Shown here: positions 6,236 through 12,925 of the stretch, piece after piece | How the letters are laid out: the number at the start of each line of letters is the position of its first letter | How positions within the stretch are numbered: the first letter of the stretch is position 1 | From: an uncultured Collinsella sp. | GTDB taxonomy: Bacteria > Actinomycetota > Coriobacteriia > Coriobacteriales > Coriobacteriaceae | Direction of reading: 5' to 3' | DNA length: 13,782 nucleotides | Assembly (NCBI GenBank): GCA_934650975.1 | Contig: CAKUFW010000056.1 | Coordinates: 1 to 13,782, forward strand | Notes under the pieces: generated by a model | Database searches by the model: none | What the model was told of the DNA's origin: nothing | Seen by the model: the letters and a program-made list of their open reading frames with translations, nothing else | Made by a program: the position numbers and the translations under genes

Positions 6236-7864
6236 TTACAGCGAGTCGATGAAGCGCTGCTGGGCGGCGCGGCCGGTTTCGTCCCACTTAAAGACGCCGG
6301 CGTTGTCGAGCACGTGGCCAAACACCACGCCGACCTCCTCATGCAGGATATCGATGGCGTTTTCCGCCGTCAGCTCATCGGCACGACGGGCAAAGACGTC
6401 CAGGGCCCATGCGGCGTGGCTGCGGCAAAGGTCGTCGCCCTCGAGCGCAGCGGTAAGGTCGTAGCTGGCATCGACCTTGGCGGCCAGCAGGTGCTCGCGG
6501 ACGGCGCCGAGCTCGGGAACCAGGCGCGGTGGAAGAATGGCCAGGCCCATGACCTCGATCAGACCGATGTTCTCCTTCTTAATGTGGTGATACTCGGCAT
6601 GCGGGTGGAACACGCCCAGCGGATGCTCGTCGGTCGTGATGTTGCAGCGAAGCGCCAGATAGGCCTCGTAGATCTCGCCGCCGGCGTTACCGCGGGAGTC
6701 GACGCGGCGGATGACGGGCGTCACGGTGTTGTGAGCCACGCCGTCCGCCGTGTGCGCGATGACGCCCACGGACTCGTCGGTCCACTCGCGCCAGGCGAGA
6801 ATGATCTTCTCGGCGGCATCGAGCAGCTGAGCACGGTCGTGCGAGCGCAGGCGCAGCACCGAGAGCGGCCACTGCAGCACGGTGCCGGTGACCTGGTCAA
6901 ATCCGGGCACGCTAAACTTCGAGACCTCGGCGGCGTGCATCATGGGAAACTCGTGCGCACCGCCCTGGAAGTGGTCGTGCGAAAGAATCGAGCCGCCCAC
7001 GATGGGCAGGTCGGCGTTGGAGCCAATAAAGTAGTGCGGGAACAGGTCCACAAAGTCGAGCAGGCAGGTCAGGCCCTTGCGGTCGACGTGCATCGGACGA
7101 TGCTCGGAGCTCATGGCAATGCAATGCTCGTTAAAGTACGCGTACGGGCTGTACTGGAAGCCCCAGCGCTCGCCGTCGAGCTGGATCGGGATAACGCGCA
7201 GGTTCTGGCGAGCGGGGTGAGCGCCACCGTCGGCTGCGGCGGAGCGTCCGGGATAGCCCTCGTTTTCGATGCAGAGCTGGCAGGCGGGATACTTCTCTCC
7301 CGTGTTCTTGGCGGCGCCGGCCGCGGCAATGTCGCGCGGGTCCTTCTCGGGCTTTGACAGGTTGATGGTGATCTCAAGATCGCTCCAGTTGGTGGGGGTG
7401 CTCCATTTGATGTTGCGTGCGATGGCGGCGCGGCGCACATAGCCGGCGTCGCAGCACAGGCCGTAGAACCAGTCGGTCGCGGCGCGGGGCTCGTTGACGC
7501 CCATGCGCCCATTGAACTCCTCGTTTATAACCGAAGGCCTCGGCATAAGCACACCCATGATGCGCATAGCGATACGGTCGCGGCCCGACGCCGTGTCCTC
7601 GGCGGCGCCGTTGACAACGGCGGCTTCGGAAAGCGCGGCGAGCGTACCCTCCAGATCAAAGTCGGGGAGGGTATCGGGGTGCAAAAGCGAGATCTTCTCG
7701 GTCTGCAGCGCCCAGGTCATGTCGAGCGCGGGGCCCGTGGCGCCAATGCACTCAAGAATGGTGTTGTAGGCCCAGATGCGGTCGTCCTGCCCGATCATGG
7801 ATCGGTGGATGGCGTACTCGATCAGGTTCTGCGCAGCCTCGCGCACGTCGGTCATTACAGCCAT
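6236..7864 (-). CDS. galT: Galactose-1-phosphate uridylyltransferase (UDP-glucose-hexose-1-phosphate uridylyltransferase)
   Basis: GalT exchanges galactose-1-phosphate and UDP-glucose for UDP-galactose and glucose-1-phosphate, the second Leloir step. At 542 residues it is the long second type of GalT typical of Gram-positive bacteria rather than the roughly 350-residue enterobacterial type. The active site is seen in GGSILSHDHFQGGAHEFPM (His296, His298 and Gln300 of the HxHxQ motif; His298 is the likely uridylylated residue). Other landmarks are CQLCIENEGYPGR at 195-207, a possible metal site, and YFNEHCIAM. Its start overlaps the galK stop: ATG at 7864 has GGGGG ten bases upstream, while ATG at 7855 forms TAATG with the galK stop. 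The first is given, and both imply translational coupling to galK. The operon terminator follows. Confidence 0.95.
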   Translation of the reverse strand: MAVMTDVREAAQNLIEYAIHRSMIGQDDRIWAYNTILECIGATGPALDMTWALQTEKISLLHPDTLPDFDLEGTLAALSEAAVVNGAAEDTASGRDRIAMRIMGVLMPRPSVINEEFNGRMGVNEPRAATDWFYGLCCDAGYVRRAAIARNIKWSTPTNWSDLEITINLSKPEKDPRDIAAAGAAKNTGEKYPACQLCIENEGYPGRSAAADGGAHPARQNLRVIPIQLDGERWGFQYSPYAYFNEHCIAMSSEHRPMHVDRKGLTCLLDFVDLFPHYFIGSNADLPIVGGSILSHDHFQGGAHEFPMMHAAEVSKFSVPGFDQVTGTVLQWPLSVLRLRSHDRAQLLDAAEKIILAWREWTDESVGVIAHTADGVAHNTVTPVIRRVDSRGNAGGEIYEAYLALRCNITTDEHPLGVFHPHAEYHHIKKENIGLIEVMGLAILPPRLVPELGAVREHLLAAKVDASYDLTAALEGDDLCRSHAAWALDVFARRADELTAENAIDILHEEVGVVFGHVLDNAGVFKWDETGRAAQQRFIDSL

Positions 7865-9060
7865 GCCGCGTAAGCCCCCTTGTCAGAGATAGCGTAGTGA
7901 CGGGCAGAGCCCTCGCCCAGCCAGCCATTCATCTTGGTAATGAAGGTGTCGACCAAATCGAGCGGCACGAAGGCCTGGATGGTGCCGCCAAAGCCGCCGC
8001 CATGGATGCGGACGGCGCCGCGACCGTCGAGCACGTGCTCGGCCAGCGCCAGGGCGTACATGGAGGGCTGCTCGGAGCCCAGCTTGGCAACGACATTCTG
8101 CAGGTACATGGCAGAGCTGGCGCCGGACTCGCGCGTCAGGACCAGGAACTGGTCGATGTCGCCGGCGTTAAGAGCCGCCCAGCGCTTGTCGACCAGGCCG
8201 TTCTCGTACCAGTAGTGGATGGCGCGCAGGCAGGCGCGGTCGCCCAGCTTGGCGCGCAGCTCGGGGAGCTTGGCGTCAAAGTCGGCAGCGTCAACCTCGC
8301 ACAGACGCGCCTTGCCAAACTCGGCGGCGACGTCCTGCATCTCGCGCGGCACGGCGGCGTAGTCATCGGTAGCGGCCACATGGTCGGCGCCCACCTTAAC
8401 GAGCACGAGCGCATAGCCGTGATCCTCAAAGTTGAGCTCGAGCTTCTGAGTTTTAGGCTGAGCTTGGTCCTCAAAATCCATGTAGGCAAGGCCGCCCAGG
8501 CACACGGCAGCCTGGTCCATCAGGCCGCAGGGCTTGCCGTAGTAGTTGTTCTCGGTGCGCTGGCTCATCTGCGCAAGCGCGACGGGCGCAATGGCGGGCG
8601 CGCCCCAGAGCGTCTCCATGGCGCGGCCGTATGCTGCCTCGACGGCAGCGGAGCTGGAAAGGCCGCCGCCCGAGGGGACGGAGCAGGTGAAGGCAAAGTC
8701 AAAGCCGTGGGGCTCAACGCCCAGGGCTGCGACCTCGTGGGCCATGCCGCGGACGAGGCTCGCGGACGTGCCCTTCTCGGACTCCTGAACATCCAGCGTG
8801 TCGAGCGTGATCTCAAAGGTGGGGTAGCCCTCGTCGGCAACGCGGACCTTGTTGGTGTCGGTTGCCACGGCAATGCCGTCGACGGCGACATCGAGCGAGC
8901 CGGCGATAACGTGGCCGCCCTCGTGGTCGGTGTGGTTGCCGCTGATCTCGGAGCGACCGGGCGCGTGCACATAGAGCACCTGGCGGTCGCCGATGGGGCC
9001 AAACTCCTCCTCAAACAGCTTGGTGAGCGTGGCGAGCGTCTTTTCGTCGGGGGCGGTCAT
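7855..9060 (-). CDS. galK: Galactokinase
   Basis: GalK phosphorylates alpha-D-galactose with ATP to galactose-1-phosphate, feeding GalT. The 401-residue protein is a GHMP kinase: the sugar-binding signature PGRSEISGNHTDHEGG at 34-49, the ATP loop PSGGGLSSSAA at 129-139, and the third motif RIHGGGFGGTIQ at 351-362. The signature reads GNHTDH rather than the GEHTDY of enterobacterial enzymes, a variant I associate with clostridial-type galactokinases. The start at 9060 is set by AAAGGA six to eleven bases upstream and by family length; extending to 9147 would add 29 residues translated from the operator region. It is the first gene of a galK-galT operon divergent from a LacI-family gene, with operator-like sites in between. 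Confidence 0.95.
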   Translation of the reverse strand: MTAPDEKTLATLTKLFEEEFGPIGDRQVLYVHAPGRSEISGNHTDHEGGHVIAGSLDVAVDGIAVATDTNKVRVADEGYPTFEITLDTLDVQESEKGTSASLVRGMAHEVAALGVEPHGFDFAFTCSVPSGGGLSSSAAVEAAYGRAMETLWGAPAIAPVALAQMSQRTENNYYGKPCGLMDQAAVCLGGLAYMDFEDQAQPKTQKLELNFEDHGYALVLVKVGADHVAATDDYAAVPREMQDVAAEFGKARLCEVDAADFDAKLPELRAKLGDRACLRAIHYWYENGLVDKRWAALNAGDIDQFLVLTRESGASSAMYLQNVVAKLGSEQPSMYALALAEHVLDGRGAVRIHGGGFGGTIQAFVPLDLVDTFITKMNGWLGEGSARHYAISDKGAYAAWL

Positions 9061-9100
9061 GAGGGTCCTTTCTTTGGCGCGTACGGACGATTTTTGCGTC

Positions 9101-9117
9101 GTTATGAGTACGTTAAC
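9101..9117. promoter_or_regulatory. LacI-type operator O1 (left arm of a perfect 17-bp inverted repeat)
   Basis: GTTATGAGTACGTTAAC is the exact reverse complement of 9170-9186. The core ATGAGTACGTTAACAA is an imperfect palindrome around a central CG, the hallmark of LacI/GalR operators. It lies 41 bp upstream of the galK start. Confidence 0.7.
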
Positions 9118-9169
9118 AATTTGAAGCGGTGTGAACTCAGCATCCACGATGCCGCACGTTAAGGGCTAT

Positions 9170-9186
9170 GTTAACGTACTCATAAC
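9170..9186. promoter_or_regulatory. LacI-type operator O2 (right arm of the inverted repeat)
   Basis: This is the same 17-bp element in inverse orientation, its centre 64 bp from that of O1 (about six helical turns), a spacing that would allow DNA looping. Confidence 0.7.
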
Positions 9187-9292
9187 ACAACGCATATCAC
9201 TTTTTGAGAATCTGGTAATCGGTAGATTTTCAGCCGCGAACGGTAGTGCCGTATGGACTTATGGAGCAGAAGAGCTGCAGCTAGAAAAAGTA

Positions 9293-9305
9293 GAGTACGT
9301 TAACA
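9293..9305. promoter_or_regulatory. LacI-type operator O3, near the regulator gene
   Basis: GAGTACGTTAACA repeats 13 bases of O1 (9106-9118) exactly and in the same orientation, 123 bp from the centre of O2. It is the closest copy to the regulator start and fits negative autoregulation. Confidence 0.62.
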
Positions 9306-9398
9306 TGCGTCCGACGATAGCGGCCCTCCGCGCGGGCTCTATTCCTGCACGGGCCGGTATGTACGCTCTTTTGATCTCGCAAGGGTGAAGGTGATCTT

Positions 9399-10430
9399 GT
9401 GGCAAGGCGCCCCTCCAACGATACAGGCTCGCGTCCGGTTTCCATGGCCGACGTCGCCCGCGCTGCTGGCGTTTCGCAGCAGACGGTCTCGCGCGTCGCC
9501 AACGGCCTGCCCAATGTGAACGAGCAGACGCGCCAGCGCGTGCAGGCCGCCATGCAGGAGCTCGGCTTTCGCCCGAGCTATGCCGGCCGCTCCCTGCGCG
9601 ACGGTCGCTACCATTCGGTCGGCCTATGCGTCAACGATGTCACCAAGTTTGGGAACCTGACGATGATCGACGGCATCGCCAGCGCAGCCCGCGAGCATAG
9701 CTGCGCCATCACGCTGGTCGAGATGTCCAAGACCGAGGAGTTTTCGCTTGCCGAAGCCACGCGTCGCATGGCGGCGCTGCCGGTCGATGGCATCATCATC
9801 GGCATGAGCCGCATGGCGCCCGACTTTGAGACGTTCGATCCGCTGCCGGGAATCGGCACGGTTATCGTCACCATGTATGCGCATCCGCGCGTGACCACGG
9901 TCGACTCTGACCACTATGGCTGCTCCCTGCTGCTTATGGATCATCTGTTTGACCTGGGCCACGAGCAGATTCGCTATATCGGCGGCCCGTCATTCTCGGT
10001 GGACGAGCAGTTCCGCCGCGCCGGTTGGCAAGACGCGCTCGAGCGCAGGCATATCGAGCCGGCAGAACCGCTCGAGGGCGACTGGTCTGCCAACAGCGGA
10101 TACGAGGCCGGCAGGTATCTGGCCGAGCACGACCGCACCATGACGGCGATCTATGCGGCAAACGATCAGATGGCAAACGGCGCCATCGCCGCGCTGCGCG
10201 ATAGTGGCCTGCGCGTGCCCGAGGACGTGAGCGTGGTGGGTGTCGACGATTCGCTTGACGACTTTGTCGCACACAACGAGCTCACGACCGTACGATTCGA
10301 TCTACATCAACGCGGACGTGAGGTGTTTGAGCATGCCGTACCCGAGGCGGGCACGGCGGGCAAGACTGTCGCGATCCGTATCCCCGGCCAGCTCATCGTT
10401 CGGCATACCACAGCGGCTCCGCGCGCGTAG
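9399..10430 (+). CDS. LacI/GalR-family transcriptional regulator, probably of galKT
   Basis: A 343-residue repressor-type protein. The N-terminal helix-turn-helix is clear (SMADVARAAGVSQQTVSRVANG, about residues 15-36, with the LacI recognition helix SQQTVSRV), followed by the hinge TRQRVQAAMQELGFRPSYAGRSLR and a periplasmic-binding-protein-like effector domain ending in RVPEDVSVVGVDDSL and LTTVRFD. The start is GTG, with GAAGGTGA just upstream; an ATG at residue 16 would cut into the HTH, so GTG is preferred. It diverges from galK across a gap holding three matched LacI-type operators, so it most likely controls galKT and itself, with galactose or a derivative as effector; that is inferred from position. 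It is a paralogue of the regulator at the left edge. Confidence 0.94.
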   Translation: MARRPSNDTGSRPVSMADVARAAGVSQQTVSRVANGLPNVNEQTRQRVQAAMQELGFRPSYAGRSLRDGRYHSVGLCVNDVTKFGNLTMIDGIASAAREHSCAITLVEMSKTEEFSLAEATRRMAALPVDGIIIGMSRMAPDFETFDPLPGIGTVIVTMYAHPRVTTVDSDHYGCSLLLMDHLFDLGHEQIRYIGGPSFSVDEQFRRAGWQDALERRHIEPAEPLEGDWSANSGYEAGRYLAEHDRTMTAIYAANDQMANGAIAALRDSGLRVPEDVSVVGVDDSLDDFVAHNELTTVRFDLHQRGREVFEHAVPEAGTAGKTVAIRIPGQLIVRHTTAAPRA

Positions 10431-10516
10431 TTTGCGCAGGTCAACGGCGTGTTGCTGCGTTTGGATAACAAACGGTAAGGATGCCGGCAGATAGCTGTTG
10501 GGATGCAGCCGAGTGC

Positions 10517-10522
10517 TATGAT
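10517..10522 (+). promoter_or_regulatory. Candidate extended -10 for the flavodiiron gene
   Basis: TATGAT preceded by TGC gives an extended -10 (TGCTATGAT), 37 bp before the start codon. No good -35 is seen, which extended -10 promoters tolerate. No terminator was found between the regulator stop and this point, so some read-through is possible. Confidence 0.5.
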
Positions 10523-10559
10523 AGACGGGTTCTTTTGTCTATCTAGGAGGCTTTGCCTG

Positions 10560-11720
10560 ATGGAGATCACCAAGGATATCCGCTACGTTGGCGTCGACGA
10601 TCACGACATTGACCTGTTCGAGGGCCAGTACGACGTGTCCGAGAACGGTATGGCATACAACAGCTACGTTATCTTGGGCGAGAAGATCGCTGTCGCCGAT
10701 TCGGTCGACGGCGGTTTTGTTGACGAGTGGCTCGGCAACATCGGGGCCGTGCTCGACGGTCGCACACCCGATTACCTGGTCGTTCACCACATGGAGCCCG
10801 ATCACTCCGCTGGCATCGCCGCCTTTATGGAGCGCTATCCCCAGGCCAAGATCGTGGCCAGCATGGGTGCCTTCCGCATGATGGTCAACTACTTTGGCAC
10901 CGATTACCCCGAGCGCAAGATGGTCGTCAAAGAGGGCGACGTGCTCGACCTGGGCGGCCACAGCCTGACCTTCGTCGGCGCCCCCAACGTGCACTGGCCC
11001 GAGGTGCTCTTCTCCTACGAGGCCACCGACAAGGTGCTCTTTAGTGCCGACGGCTTTGGCAAGTTCGGCGCCAACGACATCGAGGATCCGGAAGGTTGGG
11101 CCTGCGAGGCGCGCCGTTACTACTTTGGTATCGTGGGCAAGTTCGGCAAGTTTGTGCAGGCCGTGCTCAAGAAGGCCGCCGATCTGGACATTCAGATTAT
11201 CTGCCCGCTCCATGGCCCCGTGCTGACCGAGAACCTAGGCTACTACCTCGACACCTACAACACCTGGTCGAGCTACCAGCCCGAGGACGAGGGCATCACG
11301 ATTGCCTATGCGAGCGTCTACGGCCATCTGAAGGCTGCCGTCGAGGAGCTCGCCGCAGCGCTCGAGGCTCGCGGCCAGAAGGTCTCCGTCTTCGATCTGG
11401 CTCGCGACGATATGGCCGAGGCCGTTGAGGACGCGTTCCGTTACGACCGCCTGGTGCTCGCTTCCATCACCTATCAGGGCGAGATCTTCCCGTTCATGAG
11501 CACCTTCATCCACACGCTCGCCGAGCATGCCTACCAGAACCGCACCGTGGCGCTCGTCGAGGCCGGCTCCTGGGCGCCCGCGGCCGCCAAGGTCATGACC
11601 AAGGAGCTCGAGGGCATGAAGGACATCACCCTGGCGCAGAACAAGGTGACCGTTCTGGGCTCGCTCAACGACGCCTCGCGCGCTCAGATCGAGGCCCTCG
11701 CCGACGAGCTGTCCAAGTAA
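10560..11720 (+). CDS. Flavodiiron protein (A-type flavoprotein, FprA-like)
   Basis: A 386-residue soluble enzyme that in anaerobes reduces O2 to water and/or NO to N2O. The N-terminal metallo-beta-lactamase-like domain (about 1-245) has the full diiron ligand set: HHMEPDH (His77, Glu79, Asp81, His82), His145 in PNVHWPE, Asp164 in LFSADGFG and His218 in CPLHGP. The C-terminal flavodoxin domain begins with the FMN-phosphate loop IAYASVYGHLKAA and continues with SITYQGEIFPFM and EAGSWAP. No rubredoxin or flavin-reductase domain is attached, so it is class A and needs an outside electron donor. ATG at 10560 is set by AGGAGG at 10545-10550; the in-frame ATG at 10503 would span the promoter. It probably protects against oxygen rather than serving galactose use. 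O2 and NO preference cannot be told from sequence. Confidence 0.95.
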   Translation: MEITKDIRYVGVDDHDIDLFEGQYDVSENGMAYNSYVILGEKIAVADSVDGGFVDEWLGNIGAVLDGRTPDYLVVHHMEPDHSAGIAAFMERYPQAKIVASMGAFRMMVNYFGTDYPERKMVVKEGDVLDLGGHSLTFVGAPNVHWPEVLFSYEATDKVLFSADGFGKFGANDIEDPEGWACEARRYYFGIVGKFGKFVQAVLKKAADLDIQIICPLHGPVLTENLGYYLDTYNTWSSYQPEDEGITIAYASVYGHLKAAVEELAAALEARGQKVSVFDLARDDMAEAVEDAFRYDRLVLASITYQGEIFPFMSTFIHTLAEHAYQNRTVALVEAGSWAPAAAKVMTKELEGMKDITLAQNKVTVLGSLNDASRAQIEALADELSK

Positions 11721-11741
11721 CAACACTCCACTTTCACCGTC

Positions 11742-11790
11742 AAAACCACCACAAAGGTGCCTGTCCCCTTTGTGGTGGTTTTTGTTTTTA
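11742..11790. terminator. Bidirectional terminator between the flavodiiron gene and deoR-type gene
   Basis: A perfect 16-bp stem (arms 11742-11757 and 11767-11782) with a 9-base loop. On the plus strand TTTT ends the stem and GTTTTT follows; on the minus strand the stem also ends in TTTT, so it can serve both convergent genes. The loop and adjoining stem read GGTGCCTGTCCC, akin to the GGGAC repeats near 1534-1612. Confidence 0.9.
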
Positions 11791-12591
11791 GGCGGTGGCG
11801 ATGATGAGGGCTGGGGCGTCGGTGTCGGTGGTATCGGCGATTGAGGTGGCGACGGAGCCATCGGGGTCACGGTCCATCACGACGGTGTCGACATCGGTAA
11901 GTTCGGCGAAGCGGTACATGCCGCGTCCGTTGACCTTGCTCGCGTCCATGAGGGCGACACTTTGACGGGCCGCGGCGATCATGGCCGTTTTGGTTTCGGC
12001 CATCTGCGGAAAGTCGGTCGTAAAGCCGCAGCCTGGAACAAAGGCGCCGGGGCACATGATGGCGAGGTCGGCGTGGACCATCTGCAGCGCCTGCATGGTG
12101 AGTGGACCGTACAGATAACGGTGACCTTTGCGCAGCGCGCCGCCCAGCATGACGACGTCGACCGAGGGCATGCTCTCGTCGATGTAATCGGCGATTGTAA
12201 TGTCCGCCGTGATGACGGTGATGCCGTCGCGTTGGTCGAGCAGGCGGACAAATTCGAGCGCCGTGGTGCCCGAGTCGACGAGCAGGGTGTCGCCGTCGCT
12301 GACGAGCTCAATGGCGCTTTGGGCGATCGCCTGCTTGGCGGCCACGTTGACATTAATGCGCCGGTCCTGCGTGGAGACGGTCAGGCGCTTGTGGAGTGAC
12401 ACGGCGCCGCCATGCGTGCGGCGCAGTTTGCCAGCCTCGGCGAGGGCGTCCAAGTCGGCTCGGGCCGTGACGGAGGACACGCCAAAGGTCTGGGCGATTT
12501 CTGCCACCTGCACCGAGGCATTGTGCTCGAGCATTTCCATGATGGCAGCTCGGCGCTCGTCGGCAAAAGCTCGGGTTGTAGCGTGGGCCAT
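11788..12591 (-). CDS. DeoR-family transcriptional repressor of sugar metabolism
   Basis: A 267-residue regulator with an N-terminal DeoR helix-turn-helix (VQVAEIAQTFGVSSVTARADLDALAEAGKLRRTHGGAV, about residues 27-64, ending in the family RTHGGA wing) and a C-terminal DeoRC sugar-phosphate sensor related to the RpiA/isomerase fold (DSGTTALEF at 106-114, MLGGALRKGHRYLYGP, KTAMIAAARQSVALMDASKVNG). DeoR proteins of this group bind phosphorylated sugars; LacR of lactococci answers to tagatose-6-phosphate, a fitting effector here, but that is inference. The start at 12591 is chosen for GGAG seven bases upstream and normal family length; an in-frame ATG at 12648 would add 19 residues with no ribosome site, although it is closer to the proposed promoter. 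It diverges from the aldolase gene and is a strong candidate to control it. Confidence 0.92.
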   Translation of the reverse strand: MAHATTRAFADERRAAIMEMLEHNASVQVAEIAQTFGVSSVTARADLDALAEAGKLRRTHGGAVSLHKRLTVSTQDRRINVNVAAKQAIAQSAIELVSDGDTLLVDSGTTALEFVRLLDQRDGITVITADITIADYIDESMPSVDVVMLGGALRKGHRYLYGPLTMQALQMVHADLAIMCPGAFVPGCGFTTDFPQMAETKTAMIAAARQSVALMDASKVNGRGMYRFAELTDVDTVVMDRDPDGSVATSIADTTDTDAPALIIATA

Positions 12592-12690
12592 GACTGCTCC
12601 ATTCTCAGCAAAATTTGCAGGAATTGTGTTGAGTCCATTTTCGTTCATTTTCTTTTTGAGTAAGAAAACGCCTTTCGATTACTTATCTTT

Positions 12691-12719
12691 TCTATAAAAG
12701 AAAGACACTCAAGGCTCAA
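12691..12719 (-). promoter_or_regulatory. Promoter of the DeoR-family gene
   Basis: On the minus strand TTGAGC (12714-12719) and TATAGA (12691-12696) are separated by exactly 17 bp. The inverted repeat TCTTTT-CTAT-AAAAGA overlaps the -10, as expected for autoregulation. Predicted transcription starts near 12684, giving a leader of about 90 bases to the start at 12591. Confidence 0.6.
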
Positions 12720-12775
12720 AACTCAATATCGAACACGTGCGCTCGGCACAAAACCCTTCCGTTTGCTTTTCAAAA

Positions 12776-12840
12776 TTGAGAGTCTTGCCCTGCGGAGTGA
12801 TAACATCCCGCACATTCATACCCGCTGAATTTCATACAAT
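12776..12840 (+). promoter_or_regulatory. Candidate promoters of the aldolase gene
   Basis: Two options are visible: TTGAGA (12776-12781) with GATAAC (12799-12804) at 17 bp, and a good -10 TACAAT (12835-12840) lacking a clear -35. Either would give a leader of roughly 80-115 bases before the ATG. Confidence 0.4.
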
Positions 12841-12925
12841 GAGCGCAGCAAAACGCAAGGTAAAACGCCTTGCGAACACGTACGCCCGATGTCCAGATGC
12901 GGGCGAGGGAGAGGAGCAAACGCTC

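Larger units (their letters stand above)
9061..9398. promoter_or_regulatory. Divergent galK / LacI-regulator control region
   Basis: This is a 338-bp non-coding gap, AT-rich in its middle, with three copies of an operator-like element. No gene fits, and no promoter of consensus quality could be placed with confidence on either strand. The operators sit 44-125 bp from the galK start and about 93 bp from the regulator start, fitting control of galKT and autoregulation. Confidence 0.75.
12592..12925. promoter_or_regulatory. Divergent deoR / aldolase control region
   Basis: A 334-bp gap with strongly AT-rich left half and no gene. It contains the deoR-side promoter, two T/A-rich inverted repeats (12648-12654 with 12662-12668; TCTTTT 12686-12691 with AAAAGA 12696-12701), a GTTCATTTTCTTTTTGA element at 12643-12659 and four TTGAGT copies (12629 and 12656 on plus, 12707 and 12721 as ACTCAA). 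The right part, toward the aldolase, is GC-richer and carries GAGGAG at 12911-12916 as ribosome site. Confidence 0.65.

Noticed and set aside
6068..7357. 429-codon open frame on the plus strand opposite galT
   Set aside because: Low-complexity Val/Gly/Asp/His-rich translation typical of antisense frames in GC-rich DNA; galT carries the clear active-site motif.
9061..9147. Upstream extension of galK to an ATG at 9147
   Set aside because: Adds 29 residues from the operator region before a good ribosome site and a family-typical start at 9060.
7897..9162. 421-codon open frame on the plus strand opposite galK
   Set aside because: Antisense shadow; galK has all three GHMP motifs on the other strand.
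10503..10559. Upstream extension of the flavodiiron gene
   Set aside because: Covers the extended -10 promoter and the AGGAGG site; the family starts at the ATG at 10560.
12592..12648. 19-residue N-terminal extension of the DeoR-family protein (start at 12648)
   Set aside because: No ribosome site before the ATG at 12648, whereas GGAG precedes the ATG at 12591 and gives the usual family length; not fully excluded, since the proposed promoter lies close to 12648.
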